Below are positions 12,486 to 25,584 of a DNA stretch of 64,000 bases, piece after piece. The first letter of the stretch is position 1; every line of letters starts with the position of its first letter. The stretch covers positions 23,836,703 through 23,900,702 of the forward strand of contig NC_135256.1 of the NCBI RefSeq assembly GCF_964204865.1, in the 5' to 3' direction. The position numbers and the translations under genes are program-made. The notes below the pieces were generated by a model. The model made no database searches and was not told where the DNA came from. It saw only the letters and a program-made list of their open reading frames with translations. This stretch comes from Styela clava (taxonomy: Eukaryota; Chordata; Ascidiacea; Stolidobranchia; Styelidae).

Positions 12486-13679
12486 TATTGTTGTCCTATA
12501 CCTCTGATTATTCAATCACCAAGATAACATTTTGCTCACTTATCATCTGGTTGCATGTGTCTGGTGGGTTGCAATTGGAAATGGATTTTCACTGAATATT
12601 AATTAAACTTTTGTGCGAATATCTGGGGTTGTTGTGGGCGTTGATTTTTTGTACATCAGAGTTGGATTTTGGTCGGATTCACCATGGTTTTATATTTGTG
12701 TGAATTTGTGTAGTTCTCAGTTTTCTTCAAATCATAGTAAACAAAATTCATGCATTAGGTACATACCGTCTTTGTGAATCATAAACCTGATCACTGTTTC
12801 CCCCCATATTTATTTATACCACTGTATTTATCTTATCATGTTTTTCAGTTATATATGACTAATTTGTTTTTGAAGCTCAATTTATGTAATTTGCACCTTA
12901 ATAACCCAGGTACTATGTTACCTCATAGTTTGAATATGGATTGCTGGAGAAGTATTAGGGAGGATTTCCTAGATATTTCATTCCTGAATCAATATTAGGA
13001 TAGAAATCATGTTAGTACAATATCCTTGACATAACATTTTCGTTCTGTGTTGCCCTGTTTTTGTCTTGCTGCAACATTGTCCATAATACCAGTCTCAATT
13101 GTTTCATTAATATTTGTTTTAAAGGTATTTTGTATTACTGACAAACTAGATACCATTGACCATGTTTCGTAGACGTTAGGAATTCGTAATCTCTAATATT
13201 GCTGCAAGTTTTGGGAAAACAAACTATGCAACTCGCTGAAGTAATGCTCATTTTGAAGATTCTATTCCAGCTTACGACTACCGGCAATCAACTATTAAAT
13301 TATTCTTCTGTGTTCCACTCATTTATTTAACCTAATCGTTGTTTTTTGATTCGTTTCCTATAAATAAAATGAAATCTTCACAATTATATTTTTTCAATAA
13401 CTATGCTAATATGTCTGAGGCCTTCTTATTGACATTTTGGTGGAAGTGTTGTATCATCTTTCATGTCTCAATATTAAGGATATGGTGATATACACTGGAA
13501 TGCAGTGCGTGTCTTGTTTAGAATTCTAAGTTTATTTTTTTCAGAATGCTCAGATTCTAATATTTCTTGCAATGGTGGTACTGTTTGATTTCCGTTTCTC
13601 TGATTTCAAAAAAAGCAATTGCGGGGGAAACATCGAGGATCTATATCTTTAATTAGGAATGATGCAGTGATCTATAGAT
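12486..13679 (+). other. CHSY 3' UTR and intergenic DNA
   Basis: No coding signal. An AATAAA at 13373-13378 is a plausible polyadenylation signal, giving a 3' UTR of about 0.9 kb. The DNA beyond it is featureless up to the hAT element at 13680. Confidence 0.45.
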
Positions 13680-14236
13680 CAGGGTGGTCCAAACAATTTT
13701 AGCGTAGGCTACTAAACCATTGGCAGATATTTGTATTTATCAGCAGAACAATTTTGATTTATTTTTAAATTATTCCAACTGAGAATAGTTCTTTACCTAA
13801 TCCCGATGTCGGGATCGGTGTTTGTTAAAATCACGGAATTTCATTGTTGTACATATTAGCGTCAAGACGATGCCTATATGGCAGTGGTTCTCAACCACTA
13901 GTGGTACGCGGAAGCTTTTCGAGTGGTACGCGAGCAGCTTTGAATTATTGCAACAATTAACTTTTGAGTTGGCTAAAATATGGCCACAACGCTTTATCTT
14001 CAATACCGTATGTATTCGCTGAACGGGTTTATAGCGCTAGCAGTTCTTGTCTGGAGATCGACCCCACTACTTCCCACCTAAAACGAAACGATGCTAAAAG
14101 CCTTTTAGCTCTGACAAATGCTCTCGTGATTTTACACGCAATAAATACGTTATTACTACATAAAATTAATACGTTGAAACTTTGCGCGAAGGTCTAAAAT
14201 GGATGTAGTGCCATATTAAATACTCCTATAGCAACT

Positions 14237-14700
14237 AACCCCCAAATGTACCCCATTTCATGTTAAAAATATGAAAACAAAGTTAATTTTTCCCAAAATT
14301 CGAACAAAGACTTTCGTAGGAATCAAATTACGCCAGTTTTATGACCCACAACATGTTCCATCCATTCCTTATCAAATTAAAATGTATATTCTGAAGACCT
14401 TTGGCACTGATTGAAATAATTATATCTAAGTTCCCATCCGTACGATGTACATAATTACCCTTATTGAGATAATAGGAGTTTCTGTTTATAACGTGAATCA
14501 CGAGCTCACGTTTACAGTATTTAATAAGATTTATGATGGACGTATAAATACGACTCGTTATCTTTCAAGGGGAAGACGATGTAAACGATTCAAAGCTAGT
14601 AGGGATAAATGTTATAAAATTTATATTCTGTGTATCGTGGAAATCTGAGAATAAAATCAAACAGAGTTTTCTAAAGTTTCCTTCATTCACGTGGGCGTTG
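14237..14700 (+). repeat. Dispersed repeat, copy 1
   Basis: Shares atgaaaacaaagttaatttt, cgtaggaatcaaa and attctgtgtatc with 16621-16920 in the same order and orientation. The family is not identified. This copy lies inside the 13680-15719 hAT element. Confidence 0.6.
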
Positions 14701-14772
14701 AAGCTGAAGGGTGAACGGGTAACTTGCAAGTCAGAGACAATCTACAAACTAGAGCTGCGTGCAGCTTTAACA

Positions 14773-14938
14773 GGCTTCCCGCGTAAAAAAAAATTTGCAT
14801 TTTATTGCTAGCTGAGAACTTCTGCACATTTGAGGTGAATTTCAAGTTTGTAGGACCAATTTGAAAAAATAATAATAAATAAATAATAATAAAACACAGG
14901 AATACAATAGGTTCCCTGCTGACAAGCAGCGGGAAGCC
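14773..14938. repeat. Small inverted-repeat element
   Basis: Left end ggcttcccgcg, right end gcgggaagcc, about 166 bases apart with an AT-rich centre. The arms are short and no target duplication was found. Confidence 0.3.
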
Positions 14939-15371
14939 TAATTAGCAATATACGGTAACATCACATTCATTTACCAATCATATATGCTATACTCCCATAG
15001 CGCGTTTCTTTTGTCATTGGTCCCAACCCTAGAAGGGAGTTTTGTTGGTGGTATGGGAATGCCTTCCTGTGATCGGCAAAAGGACCAAGCCCATGAGATG
15101 AGCTGGCGTCAAGTAACTCCGCCCTGAAGAGACGTTTTGTACCTTTATTCCAGTCAAAACACTCCTCTATTTTCAAGCGTTGGTCATGTGACAGCAGCGA
15201 CAAACCGCTGAGCTGACTTTGCGCCGCGCGATCCAGCTTTTTTTTTTTTATCTGGGTTGGGGTCGCAACTTGGACGGACTTGGTTGTTTTTTGACGGTAG
15301 CACTAGGCTTGCAAGTAATAAACTCATCATACAATGAGTGCAGAAAAAATGTGACCGAAGTGAACTGAGAG

Positions 15372-15542
15372 GAAACGCATTTCCTTACCCACTACGACGT
15401 TAAACCAGAGTGTCTGGTGTGTTTTCAAGTAATATCTGCCACGAAAGAATATAATTTTTAGCGACATTACAAAACCAAACACGAGAAAGCATACCGAAAA
15501 TACCACGATATTTCTCGGGAAGCAATTTTAAAACAACTAAAG
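15372..15542 (+). pseudogene. hAT transposase zinc-finger remnant
   Basis: One frame reads ETHFLTHYDVKPECLVCF, then YNF, a TAG stop at 15459-15461, then RHYKTKHEKAYRKY. The CxxC ... HxxxxH spacing and the phrase RHYKTKH match the N-terminal BED/zinc-finger region of Charlie-like hAT transposases. It lies near the right end of the 13680-15719 element, and no catalytic core is left. The element is dead, having kept only the DNA-binding part. Confidence 0.7.
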
Positions 15543-15719
15543 GCTTTATATAGTTTCCTTGAAAATCTGATGAGAACGATAAACTCTCATTCCTAAACAT
15601 ATTTAAAGTGAGTAAACTCGCTATGTTTTGATTACTTTGGGGTTTTCTCTGACTGCGGCCCGCAAGACCTCCTCAAAAGTTTTTGTGTCCCTTCAACCTC
15701 GCAACCTTGGACCACCCTG

Positions 15720-17602
15720 CTATAGATAATTTAAAGGAGCATTATACATCGACATATTTGTAAAACTTCTTGATATTTTTAGAAGTTAAACGCAATCGAG
15801 CGGTATTATTGGGTTCATTAAAACTGTTAGCCATATAAAATGGAACAACCCTGTGATTGTTATCATTTGAAAAAATCTGTAAACGCAGGGGAAATAAACG
15901 AAGAAACGTTTCTGGTCGAAGTTGAGACAACGCCGCTGCGTCGTTCAACTGGCTCGTGTTATCTGAATTAATATTTATTTTAAATAGAATCAAGCCGTTA
16001 AGTTGATTCGATGATGATCCGGTTGGCTTCGATTCGAAATTATGAATGTTACGTTCTTAGTCCCAATTTCAATACTATAAACCAGAATAACCTGGGATAT
16101 CTATTCAAGATTGGGAAGGGAGAAGGTTCATACGACTCGATCGTTCGGCCTTCACTAAAATTAGCAGATGCACCAGTCGGCGAATTGAGAACCAACATGT
16201 ACGAATTCGAAAGTGATCATTTGTAATCGGATATCGTACAATACCAGTTTTGTTTTTTAAAAAAAGCTTCATTGCTCTGAGTGTAGTCGGTATGTTTATT
16301 CGGGATTCACCTTCTGTGGTAGACTGCCTTTCGACAACTGCATCATATATATATATGGAGTAATACCAGTTGCTGAAATCAAGTTGAAACCGCTTATTTC
16401 GCAATAAATTCCAAGCAGTGATCTTCTACGAGTTTCACGAATCTTCCATGAGGAGCTTTTGATTACATATATACTCGTGTGTATATATATTGTTTGAATA
16501 TATTCAAACAACTATTAGATTTGATAGTCTCTGATAACCGTTCTGTTTTGCCAGTATTAAGTTCGCTTTTATATTTATTTATAGCTTCTACAATTCTTGT
16601 TATTCAAGTATTGTAGCACCAACCCCCCGAATTTATCCCAATTGGAGTTAAAATTATGAAAACAAAGTTAATTTTTCAGGAAATTCCTAAATGATATTCG
16701 TAGGAATCAAAATTTACAACCTCAAGCTTTCATGAACATGTTTCGTCCTGTCATTAAAAAATTGAAATTCATTTTTTCAGGATATTTAAACACAGTTTGA
16801 AATAATATGTTGTTCTAGTCAGAATGAAAGTTATAAGATTGTATTCTGTGTATCTTGGAGAACTACAAATAAAGGCAAATAGAGATGTTTCAACGGATCT
16901 TCATTTACGCTGGCGTAACCGACAGACTGTGTTCGTCGGTACAAGTTAGTCACAAACTTTGGACAAAACTCTAGCCGGCCAAAACTCGAAGTCAGACTTC
17001 ACAAATCAACATTCAATGTATAGTCACATCTAATTCCCACAGTATTGCACAGCGCTTCCCCTAGTCTCTGGAATGTTTTATTGAAGTCCCACTCCATGAC
17101 AGGTACATGCCCCTAGTTCGGGCGTGACTAAAAGGAAATAAGGTATAGATCGCCAATTGATTGTTTGAAAAATAAGTCTTACAAAATAGATCTGACGCAC
17201 AGATCAGCTTAGGATATTTACGTGTCAATGACCAACATTCGGCCGTACTACGAGTTACGACACGAAATGGTTAGATACAAGAAAGGTCAAAAATTTATGA
17301 TTAACATATACAGGAATCATTTGGTAAATTCCAGCGGGCCAATTATTCATATAACAAAAAATAGGAGCAGAAAGAAGTCTAGCACAAAAAGAAGAACACT
17401 CAACTGAGCACTATCGTATGATATTTACTTTCATCATATACATAAGCATAGTAAATTTAAATCGGTTTATTAATTTTTATTGATCTGATTTACATAAGTG
17501 AGAATCCAACAAAAGAATTTGTGAAAACTTATGTTATTTGTAATAAAATAATGCGGGAAAAAGGAGAATCAACTTTCCCGGAATTGGCACGATTTATTTA
17601 GG
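15720..17602. other. Non-coding stretch with one dispersed repeat
   Basis: I see no gene. Open frames here are short and motif-free. The main recognisable content is the second copy of a dispersed repeat at 16621-16920. Confidence 0.4.
16621..16920 (+). repeat. Dispersed repeat, copy 2
   Basis: Direct-orientation relative of 14237-14700, shorter, beginning aaccccccgaatttatccc and ending near cttcatttacgctggcg. It is diverged by many substitutions and small indels. Confidence 0.6.
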
Positions 17603-17811
17603 CTGGTTCCATTACATTTGAACCCACGTACATTTGAACCCATGACAATTGCACCTGTATGCTATTGCACCTATGGATTTTTTTTTGTTTCACAGATAGT
17701 TAAACCCATACTAACCCTAACCCATGGGTTTTAGCACCCGCATATAGAGTGAACCCGTGGATATACGCATGGGTTCAAATGTACGTGGGTTCAAATGTAC
17801 GGTCACCATTT
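17603..17811. repeat. Foldback repeat with 16-bp units, second copy
   Basis: The left arm is acatttgaacccacgtac repeated; the right arm inverts it (gtacgtgggttcaaatgtac). Internal words (caattgcacctgtatg, ctattgcacctatgga) keep a 16-base period. It is related to 5237-5472 and to the tandem array at 39880-40145. Confidence 0.65.
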
Positions 17812-17990
17812 AGGCTGTATATTTTAGAAATAGCTCCAAGTACCTTTTTGGCTGTAGAATTGAATCACCGTTAATAATGGGTAGCTTTTGTGTGGGTGTA
17901 CTAAAGATCATGTATTTGGTCTTGTCTGTGGTTAATTCATTAGCGGTTGGCCAAAGCTCTAGCATACTGTATATATATATGTATATATTT
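17812..17990 (-). pseudogene. Non-LTR retrotransposon reverse-transcriptase fragment
   Basis: The minus-strand frame contains ELWPTANELTTDKTKYMIF followed by a KRYLELFL-like block. This resembles the segment after the catalytic site of jockey/RTE-like reverse transcriptases (NKLxLNxxKTxYMxF ... KYLGxxLD). It is short, has no YxDD motif, and has lost the residues expected between LT and DKT. It is a fossil, not a gene. Confidence 0.5.
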
Positions 17991-19190
17991 AAAACTAAAG
18001 TGCGCTTCACGAGACAATGTTTACAACCCTGCTTGAACATATGTCTGAGCGGCTGCAGAAACTGCAATTTCACGTCATTGTATACTTATTTTTGATTCGT
18101 TATGGTTGATGTAATAAACGAGGAAATCGATGATCGGGGAAATCCAAATGTTAAGTAGCTAAGCAATAGGCAATTGTTGCACACTAACTATTGTATTTCA
18201 TATGATTTTCATAATAGACACTAGCATAGACATAAAAGGAGCCAAAATGACAAACGGAAATTATGACGCCAAACGTGTTTTAAAAAAGCCAAAGTTGTGA
18301 AACTTGGTGTTAGAAAAGCCAATATAGCAATCTTGCCAAGACTCCGTGCCAATATGACAAGACAATCAGTAGCGGTGATGCGAGACCAAATTCCTATCCT
18401 TCCTCGATACTATAGTATAGGGAGACGAGATGCGGTCTTAGGGATAAAGACTGTTCACCCTAATATTCAAAGTTCGATTCCCACGTTATTAATTTCACGT
18501 GTTAAGGAATGTGACTTCAATCTGGATTCCCTCAGACGATAATAAGCACACGATGTTAATTGTCGAATTGTTGTATATTATTGAAAAGATGCACGATCCA
18601 AATTCCAAATACAGATAAAATTGTACACACTTAATTCTTAATGCTGTAATATTACGGTCAGATCACAAGTGAAACAAAAAGCACAATATTATAGAGCAGT
18701 CTCGGCAAACCGGAAACGATACGTCATCAAATTGGTCGAAACGAGAAAGGCAATACATGAAGCGAATGCATTATCGCTGGTGCGAAACATAATGCGACCT
18801 ATTTTGTGAAATATTACATGCTATTAATATGAAAGGGTTAAATACATTATAATCCATAGTTACACAATGCACATTCGCTACAATACATTTGCACTAGTGA
18901 CTCGGTATGCGTATATAAAATGAATGTAACAGTACTAAACATGACAATATCGTGCAATTCAAGAGTCCGGCTGAACACCAACACAAATGTATCTCAGTAG
19001 TAAAGTTCCGTCTCATTGATCTGATCGAAGTCAGACTTCCTCCTCATAATTCGTGAGTTCATGTGGTTATTCGTGTTTGCTTTAAAGATTTAGTTGAGTT
19101 TAAATGCAGCAGAAAGTCAGAGGAGCTGTGTGAAACAAGTGGGGGAAATTTTACCCGTCGTGCTCGCTTGGTTAGCAGCTCACTATAGGC
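17991..19190. other. Non-coding stretch
   Basis: I see no gene, clear repeat boundaries or regulatory element. The short ORF at 18297-18542 shows no recognisable motif. Confidence 0.35.
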
Positions 19191-20718
19191 CAGTGTTTCC
19201 CAACCCGAGTCCGCGGTCTCAAATGAGTCCGCGGAGCGTTCGAATGAGTCCGCAACGAGCCAGAAATTTGTGCGAGCCGCAAACGATTTTGCGGAACTTA
19301 ACTATCAGCCAGTTTACGTTGGAATTTACATAAAACATAAAAAGCAAGTTTATTCTCATAACATTAATCGAGTCAATGATTACTGAGTCTAGGGCTGGGC
19401 ATATATTCGAATATTCAACTATTAGAATAGCAATTTAATATTCGAAAATTTGGTAACAGGTGACGTGCCAGGTCACTTGTGCGCGTCGCTCAATCAAACG
19501 ATTAGATTTCACAACTCACTCACGAATTTTCGACGAAAACACACAAGTCGGCACACGCGTCGATAGATGGTGGCAACCCGAATTTTCCAAATTGAAAAGC
19601 GGCAATACAAAACACTAAAAATAAAACGGAGAACACAATAAGTTTCGTTTTATGATGGTCCGCGGCCGATTAAAAACGCTTTTTTAGACATTGCAAAACG
19701 CAAAATTTCGGGTGCTACCGTAGTATACGTTTACCCTTGGGATTGTTTGCTTCACTGTCCCAACATTGATACGCCGTACAGTTCTGGTGTTGTACGAACA
19801 GCTCAGATTTGTGGAATTCACAAAAATAGGAATCAAAACAAAATATAATCGGGCCCTTTACCACGCATTTTTGTGTCCACCACGGATTGTCATGATAAAT
19901 TAAATTAACAATAAAGCAAGGCGATGAATATTAATTTTTTATTTACTAATATATTTTAAATATATTTTTATTAAAGTACTGAATCAAGTTGCACTTTCTG
20001 GAAATTTATAACAGATAGTGAGATTTTTCTAACGACGATAACAAATTTGCAAGATCGCAAAAATATGTAACAAAACTGAATACGAGAATATCGGTCAGAG
20101 ACCGAAGACTTATCGATCGAAAGTTAGGGGATCCCAAAACAGCGCTCTTACTCCATAGTGACACCTTGTGTCCCATCACTAATTAATTAATAACTCGCTA
20201 ATTATACGACATAATTTGCCTAAAAGCAATAGGCTTCTGGTCCGAGATATGATGAATGCACATGCAAAATCTGGAGCAGATTCAATCGCGTGCATCTAAC
20301 AGACAGACAAATACCTATCAACATACTTACAAAATAAAATCGATAAGTAATAATCGGGCAATATAGCCTCACATTATTATGTTCACAGATTGCCGATTGG
20401 CATTTTAAAGAAGAAACGCTTTCACCTTTTTGTAAGTCGACGCAACCGCGAGTTACCATGAACAAAATTAAATTAATATAGAAAGACATTGGATTGAATA
20501 TTGTGCGACAGAAAGCCAATTATACACTAGAAAAGTCGGCTCTTTTTAACGAACGCGTAATTGTGGCAAATTTCCGATTTTGAAATTCGTTACAATTCTG
20601 TTGTATTTGATTTTATTGCTTCTTCGCACAGAGTACGGTTACGGTACGCACTTTGAGTCCTCAAAGGTTTTCGCGGGTGAGAAAATAGTCCGCGATCAAA
20701 AAAGGCTGGGAAACGCTG
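19191..20718. mobile_element. Non-autonomous hAT element, copy 1 (1.53 kb)
   Basis: Terminal inverted repeats: cagtgtttcccaacc (left) and cagcgtttcccagcc (right, reverse complement). The target-site duplication ctataggc is perfect at 19183-19190 and 20719-20726. The interior matches the element at 52740-54021 in inverse orientation, including gagtccgcggagcg-like and tagggctgggcatat words. I see no transposase. Confidence 0.85.
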
Positions 20719-20726
20719 CTATAGGC

Positions 20727-21830
20727 GAATTGAGTCGAAATTTGGAAATTTATTACACTTACCGACACTTGATTAAATACCAATAATGTGTTTGCCTAGC
20801 GGAAAATTAGTGAAAAGAATGAACTGTTTGGGACTGTGTTCTCTCCAGACATGCCCTGCCTATGGGATGTTTCGGCCATAATAACACTGGTATTGAACGC
20901 ACGAAATTAAAAAAGAAGCTCGAACTAAATGTATATTTTTCGTTGCTATGTTGGTTATTAAAATTCTTGGTATTCTTCTTCTTCCTTTCTTATTGTAAAA
21001 AATCGCCTTTCTCTTTAACTACTGCACCAATTCCTATAAAATTTTCAGTGGTCGAAGAAGATTGTTGTTGTCGCTAGAAGGCTATAATATTTTATTCAGT
21101 TAAAAATACTTTTGTGGGCTTTATGGGATTCGTTTTTAATGACGTCATCATAATTAAAAATTACGCTCTTTGTCGTGGTTCCACGTTCGCTACAATCCGG
21201 TGGTCAGTCGAAGTTGGGAACTCTACGGTAGAGTACCTAGACTGCAAAAGATTACATACCCTTTGGCCATCGTGTATAACATAATGAAGGTAAAAAATGC
21301 TGCATGAACATTAGAACACAATCCAGGTTTTTGAATTAAATATGTGCAGCAACTGTTGGAGGGTACATCGTGCTTGAACTTTACCACAGCTCTTCTTCTT
21401 GCTGTAGGATTTATGCACATAGGCACGTACGTAAACATTTTCACCACATTGTTGTGATCTTATTGTAACCATCTGAAATATATTGGGAAATACATAAGTC
21501 ACAAACCGGGTACAATGTAAGTTGTGAATTACCTTAAAGTGAATCTATTATCTATGCAGAGCAGCAAACGACTCGTTTATTCAAATAAAATATAGGTATG
21601 ATATCATAAAATAAACTATGCAATGAACAGCATATATATATATGTGCAGAGGTGTTACATCAATATTTAAAAGAGTTAATAATAATAAATTCTTAATAAT
21701 TATAACTTCACTTGCTACCAATGTACATATTGAAATGAAGAAACTAAAATATATGCATGTCTGAACTTCACTCGTCCTTTAGACCAGATATTTTCAAAAT
21801 AGTGTGGCTTATTTCATCATTGGTACCTGA
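20727..21830. other. Non-coding stretch
   Basis: No gene found. Short ORFs on both strands lack motifs. Confidence 0.35.
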
Positions 21831-22249
21831 CAGTGGCGTAGCAAGACTCTCGTGGGCCCCCTCGCAAAAATATTTCGTGGAAATGACCCTAAAAACTCTC
21901 GGACATAAGCTAAAACATTTTTTTTTTTATTTCGTCCAAAAGCATAACATGTCCCAATTAAAAGACAATGATAACCTAAAATTTGCCGTTTATCTTGGTT
22001 ACTTTAATTTTTTCATACGTGCTTCCTCTTCTGCCCTTTTTCTGCGTTTCTGACAGCCTTCGTAATTTTGCCGGTGCGATCAAGATCAAACCACGAGACG
22101 CCGAAAATCGCCTGGCATTGTTGCGTAACAAAACGATTTGAGCAGAACTAACATCAACGTTATAAGATGTGCACTACTGGTTTTGCATTGCAGCTTTTGG
22201 TTTTGCGGCTTAAATTTCTAAATTCTAACCGCTTGATGCTACGCCACTG
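21831..22249. mobile_element. CAGTGGCGTAGC MITE, copy 1
   Basis: Left end cagtggcgtagcaagactc; right end (reverse complement) cagtggcgtagcatcaagcg. The flanks gtacctga and gtgccaga agree at 6 of 8 positions, an aged target-site duplication. The interior is closely related to 23401-23764. Confidence 0.75.
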
Positions 22250-23157
22250 GTGCCAGAGACTTTTTGCCCGATGGTATATTACACGGGTGGCCAGTCCGCT
22301 TTCGACCGCGATCGACTAAAATCTTCAAAATACCTCCCGATCCACAATAAGGTCATACACAAAAATGAATGAGTAGCCTACTGAATATGCAGACAACTGC
22401 ACACACGCATACAAAAAATTCCACCGCGGCCAATAGGATCGACTCTTTTTACGTTCCATTTAATTTGGTTATGTGATTGTACCGAAGAAAATGCCTATTT
22501 TTTTGCCATAAATGTTGATATTTCCTCCCAAAAAAACTTGCCAAATATCCATGTAATATCTTAGCAGCAAAAAATATATATTCTCAAACCATAAATGTTA
22601 CATGATTCCTCTAATCTCAGTATATAATTTGCAATATCTCCGAATCCGATTCTTCGACCACTTGGAATTGTGCATTCTGATGCCACTGCTGCCGTTGCAA
22701 ATAAAATTTATTACACTACTCTTGGAGTAAGATACTGCAAAAGTTATTGTGGGATCTTTTTTCAGTCAACACAACCGACACTCGAGAATCGGTTAGTTTT
22801 ACCCTAAGACCTAGACCGTAACATTATGCCAAAGAGGCGCTGTCCCTAAAAGCTGTACGTCGATCGTGGCTTTCATGTCGTTTTGTCACGTTGGGGAGCT
22901 CAAGCAAGTTTGTTTGCTGTGAAGAAAATGCGTGAAACCCGGAAACAAATCTTGTCTCCATGTTGTTGGCAGAATGTCACTGTCCCAGACCTAGCACAAC
23001 CCCAAACTACGAAAATGTAAATTTCTGCTATGGGGACAAAGTTCCCAGGTATGGGCTATTTTTAAAATTGTCCGGATGTGCCCCCTGACATGAATATTTA
23101 CGAGACAAATAAACCAATCACATATATATATGTCATTGAATAAACATACATACATAC
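22250..23157. other. Non-coding stretch
   Basis: No gene or clear element. It holds AT-rich DNA with no extended open frame of interest. Confidence 0.35.
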
Positions 23158-24738
23158 TAGGGTTGGATTATCCGGATAGCGGTTAACCGGATAACCGGTT
23201 AACCACGAGTTATTTTGCTATCTGATATCCGGATATTATTGTGACGGTTAACCGGATAATAGAGCAGTATAAATAATACATATGCGCGGCTAGCGATTTT
23301 TATATTTTTTTGTTGAGTGGCGACTGACATCTCCCAGAGCATATAATAACAACTTTTTCCACTCTAATCTGCCTATATATATTTTAGCCATCCGTAGAAT
23401 CAGTGGCGTAGCAAGACTTTCGTGGGCCCCCCCGCAAAAATATTTCGTGGAAATGACCTTAAAAACTCTCGGACATAAGCTAAAACAACGCTTTTTTTAT
23501 TTCGACATCATTCTGACAGCCTTCGTAATTTTGCCGGTGCGATCAAACCACAAGACGCCGAAAATCGACGACCCCCTGGCATTGTTACGTAACAAAACGA
23601 TTTGAGCAGAACTAACATCAATGTTATAAAATGTGCATTAATGGTTTTGCAATGCAACTTCTGGTTTTGCGGCTCAAATTTCTAAATTCTAACCGTTTGG
23701 GCCCCTTTTCGCTGTGGGCCCTCCCGCGACCGCGGGGGTTGCGGGGGTGGATGCTATGCCACTGCGTAGAATGCTGGAGTGAACTTCACTATAACATCAC
23801 AAAACACGCAGAACAAATGTGATTATTGCGCTTATTAGAAGAGCTCATTCCTTTATAAAGTTAGATTTGAACCGGAAGTGCAGTTTAAGCAAGATTAACT
23901 ACGGATTCAGTTGAAAAGTATTGGTTGGGTGGGTGTGAGTTTGTTGCTTTTTTGTCGGGTGTGGCTTTTAGTTGTTGCGTGTATTGAAGTAACGCATATC
24001 ATCATGAAGTAAACCAGTTTAAATTTCGAGGACTTATTTCACAATACTTCCGATTCCATGTAATCTGTGTAGCATTTTAAAATTTTGGGTACACAACCGC
24101 GCTTGCTTTTAACTTTGGTATATATGTTTTTTCAAATTTCCTTGTATCAATCAATATTCCAGCCGAAATAAATCTATTCTATCTAAGTCGGGTGTATGTT
24201 AAACTAATTGAACTTAAAAGCTTAAAGAAATGGTCATGATGAGGTCAGGTGAGTCTGCGACACCAAAATTTAGTACGAGTAAAAGTATAAAGAAAGTATG
24301 CTCTAGGTCTAGACAGAAAAAAACTTCCAAAAAATTTAACAATAAAAAAAGGAATAATATAAATTATTACATAGGATTTGAATATGAGAAAATAACTTAG
24401 CAGTGGAGGGAAAGACAATTAGGACACAGTATTTAAAACAATGTTTCACTATATTATTCAGCTGCAATTCTGTACGATTACAGAGCTTAAATTTTTATTT
24501 ATTGACACATTCAACATCAAAATGCACAATCATTTTTATTCGAGAAAAATAATACATATGTACGTATTTACAATAGAACTGTGTGGTGATATTTAGTCAA
24601 TTCGTCGCAAAAATCTTGTAAAATCGGTTCTCTGAAATTAGCAGTAACTATCCGGTTAACCGGATAGGTAAAATACGAAATACCCGGATATATCCGTTAT
24701 CCGGATAGTATAAATTATAGGTATCCGAACTAACCCTA
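23158..24738. mobile_element. TAGGGTT-ended DNA element (1.58 kb) with nested MITE
   Basis: Left end tagggttggattatccgga; right end (reverse complement) tagggttagttcggatacc. The subterminal regions are packed with ATCCGGATA and GGTTAACCGG palindromic words. The target-site duplication atacatac is perfect at 23150-23157 and 24739-24746. No transposase is evident. A younger MITE sits inside at 23401-23764. Confidence 0.8.
23401..23764. mobile_element. CAGTGGCGTAGC MITE, copy 2 (nested)
   Basis: 364 bp with left end cagtggcgtagcaagactt and right end (reverse complement) cagtggcatagcatccacc. The target-site duplication cgtagaat is perfect (23393-23400 and 23765-23772). It is inserted into the 23158-24738 element. 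Confidence 0.9.
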
Positions 24739-24746
24739 ATACATAC

Positions 24747-25584
24747 CTCTGCTGAGTCTGCTCTATGGTTAGTTCACCTTTATATTATCCATGTGAGGTG
24801 GGTTTACTAAGTCCTATTGTATGCGACTCAGAAAACAAGTTAATTTAAGCTCATTCTTTACGTGGCTACACTTCTGTATTGGATGAAGTGACGTCAATCT
24901 ACTATAAAAATTGTATTTCTAAGAACAAGGGCAATCGACGACCATCATGGGCATTTATTAACCGAATTACAATCACGGAGAATAATTCTAGGCAAACGAT
25001 TGGGGGAATCTGTCTTGGAATTTAATTAAATGACAACTGCCTAATCGCAATTGAATTTAAAAACTATTTTACAACAGCCGGGTCCACCTAGGTATTCAAT
25101 AACATGTGGGATTTTAGGATTTACATATTTATCCATATATTTACATATTCATTTTATGTCATTCATTCATTCGTAATCGTGTGAGTAAATTAATTTTTAT
25201 GATTTTTGCTACTGGAACGGAATCGATAGTGGAAATTTTTAAACTTGGATTAAAGGAAATCTACTAGGCAGACAACATTTCACATCTATTCCCCAAATTT
25301 GTTACAAATACGCGTGCGCCATTTCCCACGAACTATCCAACTGTTGTCTCTCGCTCCACCCCATCCCTGGAAGAATTCTACTCATTAAATCAGGTAATGT
25401 AAAACGTGTGTCAAATTATATGACAATTTCTCTGGTTTCCCACGACTTCTTACGGTGATATGCTCAAGGACATATTTTATTTAATTCTACTAGCTACAGG
25501 GCAAAAAAATCTACGCCCGTTTCTCAGCGTGTCGAATCAGGCGTGTTGTTCTTGGTCAACAACTGTCAATTCCTGTGCTTACGA
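24747..25584. other. Intergenic DNA upstream of NIF3L1
   Basis: I see no coding region or named promoter element. The last part, about 25500-25584, is open in frame with NIF3L1 but has no ATG, and may be 5' UTR. Confidence 0.4.

Larger units (their letters stand above)
13680..15719. mobile_element. hAT-type element (2.04 kb) with perfect TSD
   Basis: The terminal inverted repeats are cagggtggtccaa (left) and, reverse-complemented from the right, cagggtggtccaagg. The target-site duplication ctatagat is perfect at 13672-13679 and 15720-15727. It carries a decayed transposase zinc-finger segment at 15372-15542. Inside are other repeats: a hAT-like end cagtggttctcaacc at 13882, a dispersed repeat at 14237-14700, and a small inverted-repeat element at 14773-14938. 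Confidence 0.85.
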
